The notes beneath the pieces were generated by a model, which was given only the letters and a program-made list of their open reading frames with translations, ran no database searches and was not told the origin of the DNA. From Nitrospira sp. (GTDB taxonomy: Bacteria > Nitrospirota > Nitrospiria > Nitrospirales > Nitrospiraceae), in NCBI GenBank assembly GCA_005116795.1, contig SWDL01000312.1, forward strand, positions 1 to 7,421: a stretch of 7,421 nucleotides of DNA, given 5' to 3'. A program made the position numbers and the translations under genes. Below, in pieces: positions 6,092 to 7,421 of the stretch (the first letter of the stretch is position 1; every line of letters starts with the position of its first letter).

Positions 6092-7006
6092 TCAGCGCCG
6101 CACCTTCAAGAACGTCCGCAGCCATCTCGTGTACCCGCGCAACCGGAACGGGGCTTTCCGAATGGCCCGGGCATAGTAGCCGCGCGCCTCGGCGGGGCGG
6201 CCAAATCGCTCAGCCGCCCAGCCTCTCATCAATAAACAGTTGGCCCATTCATAATCCAGCGCCCGACGCTGGTCTCCCGTCAGGTTGGAACGGTTCTCCA
6301 AGCCCTGGAGGAAGCGCTCCCGACTTGAGAACACCTTGTCCCGGTGTGTGGATTCATCAAAGGCCATGTCACGATAGCCATGACCACGCTGCAGTTTCTT
6401 CACAAGAGGCCGATCGACACAGGCGAAGCCGGTCACATCGTAGAGGCGAATCGACAGATCGGCATCTTCGGATCCGTACAAGGCCGGATTCAAGGCCCCG
6501 ATCTTTTTCAAAATATCCCGCCGAATGAGCAGAGTCGAGGGCAAAGCCGTGTGCCCGCCGACGAAGGCCGTCACCAGCGGTTCTGCATTGACATGTCCGC
6601 GCACATGCTCCAGCACCAGGCCCTGTTCGTCGACCACCTCAAAGTCAGAATGCACGACCCCGACGTGGGGTTGCGCTCGCGCCAGGTCGAGTTGCGCCTC
6701 GAGCTTGTCCGGCAGCCAGACATCGTCGCAGTCCAACAACGCCACCCAGGTCCCGCGCGCCGCGTCAATCCCTCGATTCCGGGACCGGGCCGGGCCTCCG
6801 TGGTCTTGTTGGAACCAGGTGACGCCGTGGGTCCGCTGAAGTTGATCCAGCACCGCCTGGGTTCCGTCCGTGGACCCGTCGTCGACGACGAGAATTTCCA
6901 CGTCCTTGACCGACTGCGCGTGAACGCTCTCAACCGCCTTGGCGACAAAAGGCGCGCCATTGAACACCGGAATGACAACGCTGACCAACGGAGTATCGAG
7001 ACTCAT
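6092..7006 (-). CDS. Glycosyltransferase family 2 (GT-A fold), intact
   Basis: This 304-residue inverting glycosyltransferase should transfer a sugar from a nucleotide donor to a growing surface glycan at the cytoplasmic face of the membrane. Visible motifs are VSVVIPVFNG at 8-17, VVDDGSTDGT at 40-49, GPARSRNRG at 71-79, the metal-binding D92-C-D94-D95 (LLDCDDVWLPDKL) and the acidic SEDADLSIRL at 179-188 with the probable base E180/D181. After about residue 220 a helical, TPR-like tail follows (EWANCLLMRGWAAERFGRPA, then EARGYYARAIRKAP). No membrane segment is seen. The ATG at 7006 overlaps the GT9 stop by ATGA, indicating one operon; a longer open frame to 7195 is only the shadow of the GT9 gene. 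Its 3' third is the parent-like copy of the three remnants at 2053-4918. Confidence 0.92.
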   Translation of the reverse strand: MSLDTPLVSVVIPVFNGAPFVAKAVESVHAQSVKDVEILVVDDGSTDGTQAVLDQLQRTHGVTWFQQDHGGPARSRNRGIDAARGTWVALLDCDDVWLPDKLEAQLDLARAQPHVGVVHSDFEVVDEQGLVLEHVRGHVNAEPLVTAFVGGHTALPSTLLIRRDILKKIGALNPALYGSEDADLSIRLYDVTGFACVDRPLVKKLQRGHGYRDMAFDESTHRDKVFSSRERFLQGLENRSNLTGDQRRALDYEWANCLLMRGWAAERFGRPAEARGYYARAIRKAPFRLRGYTRWLRTFLKVRR

Positions 7007-7421
7007 GAACGGACCGGTTGGAGGTTCGAGGGTTGAGGGTTGGGGCTCAGGAACCGCTCGGTCGCATCGAGGACTTCGTCGACCGAGATCAGATTCATAC
7101 AGCTCTTGGCCCCCCGGGTACAGGTCGGATGGAAACAACGCCGGCAGTCCAGCCCTTTGTAGAGCACCTCGACCTGATGCCCTCGTGGCCCCCACACCCG
7201 CGGATCCGACGGGCCGAAGAGACTCACCACCGGCGCCCCCACCGCCGCCGCCATATGCATCGGTCCGGCATCATTGCCTAGAAAGAGCGTACAGTGCTTC
7301 ATCAGCGCCGCTAATCCCATCAATGATGTGCGTCCCGTCAGGTTCACAGGAGGATGCTCACACAGGCCGGAGATCCGCTCGGCTTTTTCCCGATCCCCGG
7401 GTCCTCCGACTAACGCCGAAG
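7003..7421 (-). CDS. Glycosyltransferase family 9 (ADP-heptose:LPS heptosyltransferase type), 3' part
   Basis: Only the last 138 residues are in the window; the gene enters from the right edge in frame. The reading LVGGPGDREKAERISGL, then GLAALMKHCTLFLGNDAGPM, then HMAAAVGAPVVSLFGPSDP is the C-terminal nucleotide-sugar-binding half of GT9 enzymes, with the conserved D-x-G-x-x-H (NDAGPMH). A cysteine cluster follows (CRRCFHPTCTRGAKSC), as in many heptosyltransferases, and then VDEVLDATERFL. GT9 enzymes add heptose or related sugars to LPS core or similar glycans on the cytoplasmic side. The last dozen residues (PNPQPSNLQPVRS) are encoded by a degenerate 7-base repeat and look like a non-conserved tail. 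A GTG at 7347 is internal, not the start. The donor sugar cannot be decided here. Confidence 0.9.
   Translation of the reverse strand, partial: SALVGGPGDREKAERISGLCEHPPVNLTGRTSLMGLAALMKHCTLFLGNDAGPMHMAAAVGAPVVSLFGPSDPRVWGPRGHQVEVLYKGLDCRRCFHPTCTRGAKSCMNLISVDEVLDATERFLSPNPQPSNLQPVRS
7016..7045. repeat. Degenerate 7-base tandem repeat at the GT9-GT2 junction
   Basis: Four adjacent units read ggttgga, ggttcga, gggttga and gggttgg, followed by gg. The run lies inside the last codons of the GT9 gene, ten bases upstream of the GT2 start codon. Because seven is not a multiple of three, gain or loss of a unit would shift the GT9 frame near its end and alter the ATGA overlap. The G-runs on the + strand could also form a G-quadruplex. 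Confidence 0.5.

Noticed and set aside
5722..6528. Plus-strand open frame of 268 codons
   Set aside because: It runs across the ends of two well-supported minus-strand genes (MNT-HEPN and GT2) and has a low-complexity, proline/serine-rich translation typical of an antisense shadow.
7007..7195. N-terminal extension of the GT2 frame to 7195
   Set aside because: GT2 homology begins at the ATG at 7006, which overlaps the GT9 stop by ATGA; the extension is GT9 coding sequence read in another frame.

Overview
The window reads as one long minus-strand gene block from a moderately GC-rich Gram-negative bacterium. Surface-polysaccharide (LPS or O-antigen type) genes are split by a cluster of toxin-antitoxin or defence-like accessory genes. 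A heptosyltransferase-type GT9 supports an LPS-bearing cell. The mix of GT9, GT2, Uma2 and fused nucleotidyltransferase-HEPN genes would fit Nitrospira or a related lineage, but that assignment is an inference and is not proven by the sequence.

In transcription order (right to left) the layout is: the 3' part of a GT9 glycosyltransferase (7003-7421, cut by the window edge); a complete GT2 glycosyltransferase (6092-7006) overlapping it by ATGA; a fused MNT-HEPN protein (5089-6030); a palindromic REP-like element (4956-5039); a remnant of a GT2 3' end (4793-4918); an antitoxin plus a ParE/RelE-type toxin carrying one frameshift (4115-4618); a second GT2 remnant (3889-4112); a Uma2-family nuclease-like gene (3275-3871); a second fused MNT-HEPN protein (2483-3169); a third GT2 remnant (2053-2452); and two overlapping SAM-dependent methyltransferase genes (1396-1995 and 110-1399).

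The outer genes make sense together. GT9 and GT2 add sugars to a growing glycan, and the two methyltransferases are likely sugar or glycan modifying enzymes. The inner 4 kb is different. Three diverged copies of the 3' end of the same GT2 gene separate three accessory modules (MNT-HEPN; antitoxin/ParE; Uma2 plus MNT-HEPN), and the stop codon of the last gene in two modules sits directly against GT2-derived sequence. Either a tandem GT2 family was eroded by repeated insertion of toxin-type modules, or the 3' part of this GT2 gene acts as a recurrent recombination site that is copied with each arrival. This interleaved arrangement is the most interesting structure in the window.

No rRNA, tRNA, CRISPR array, transposase or integrase gene was recognised.
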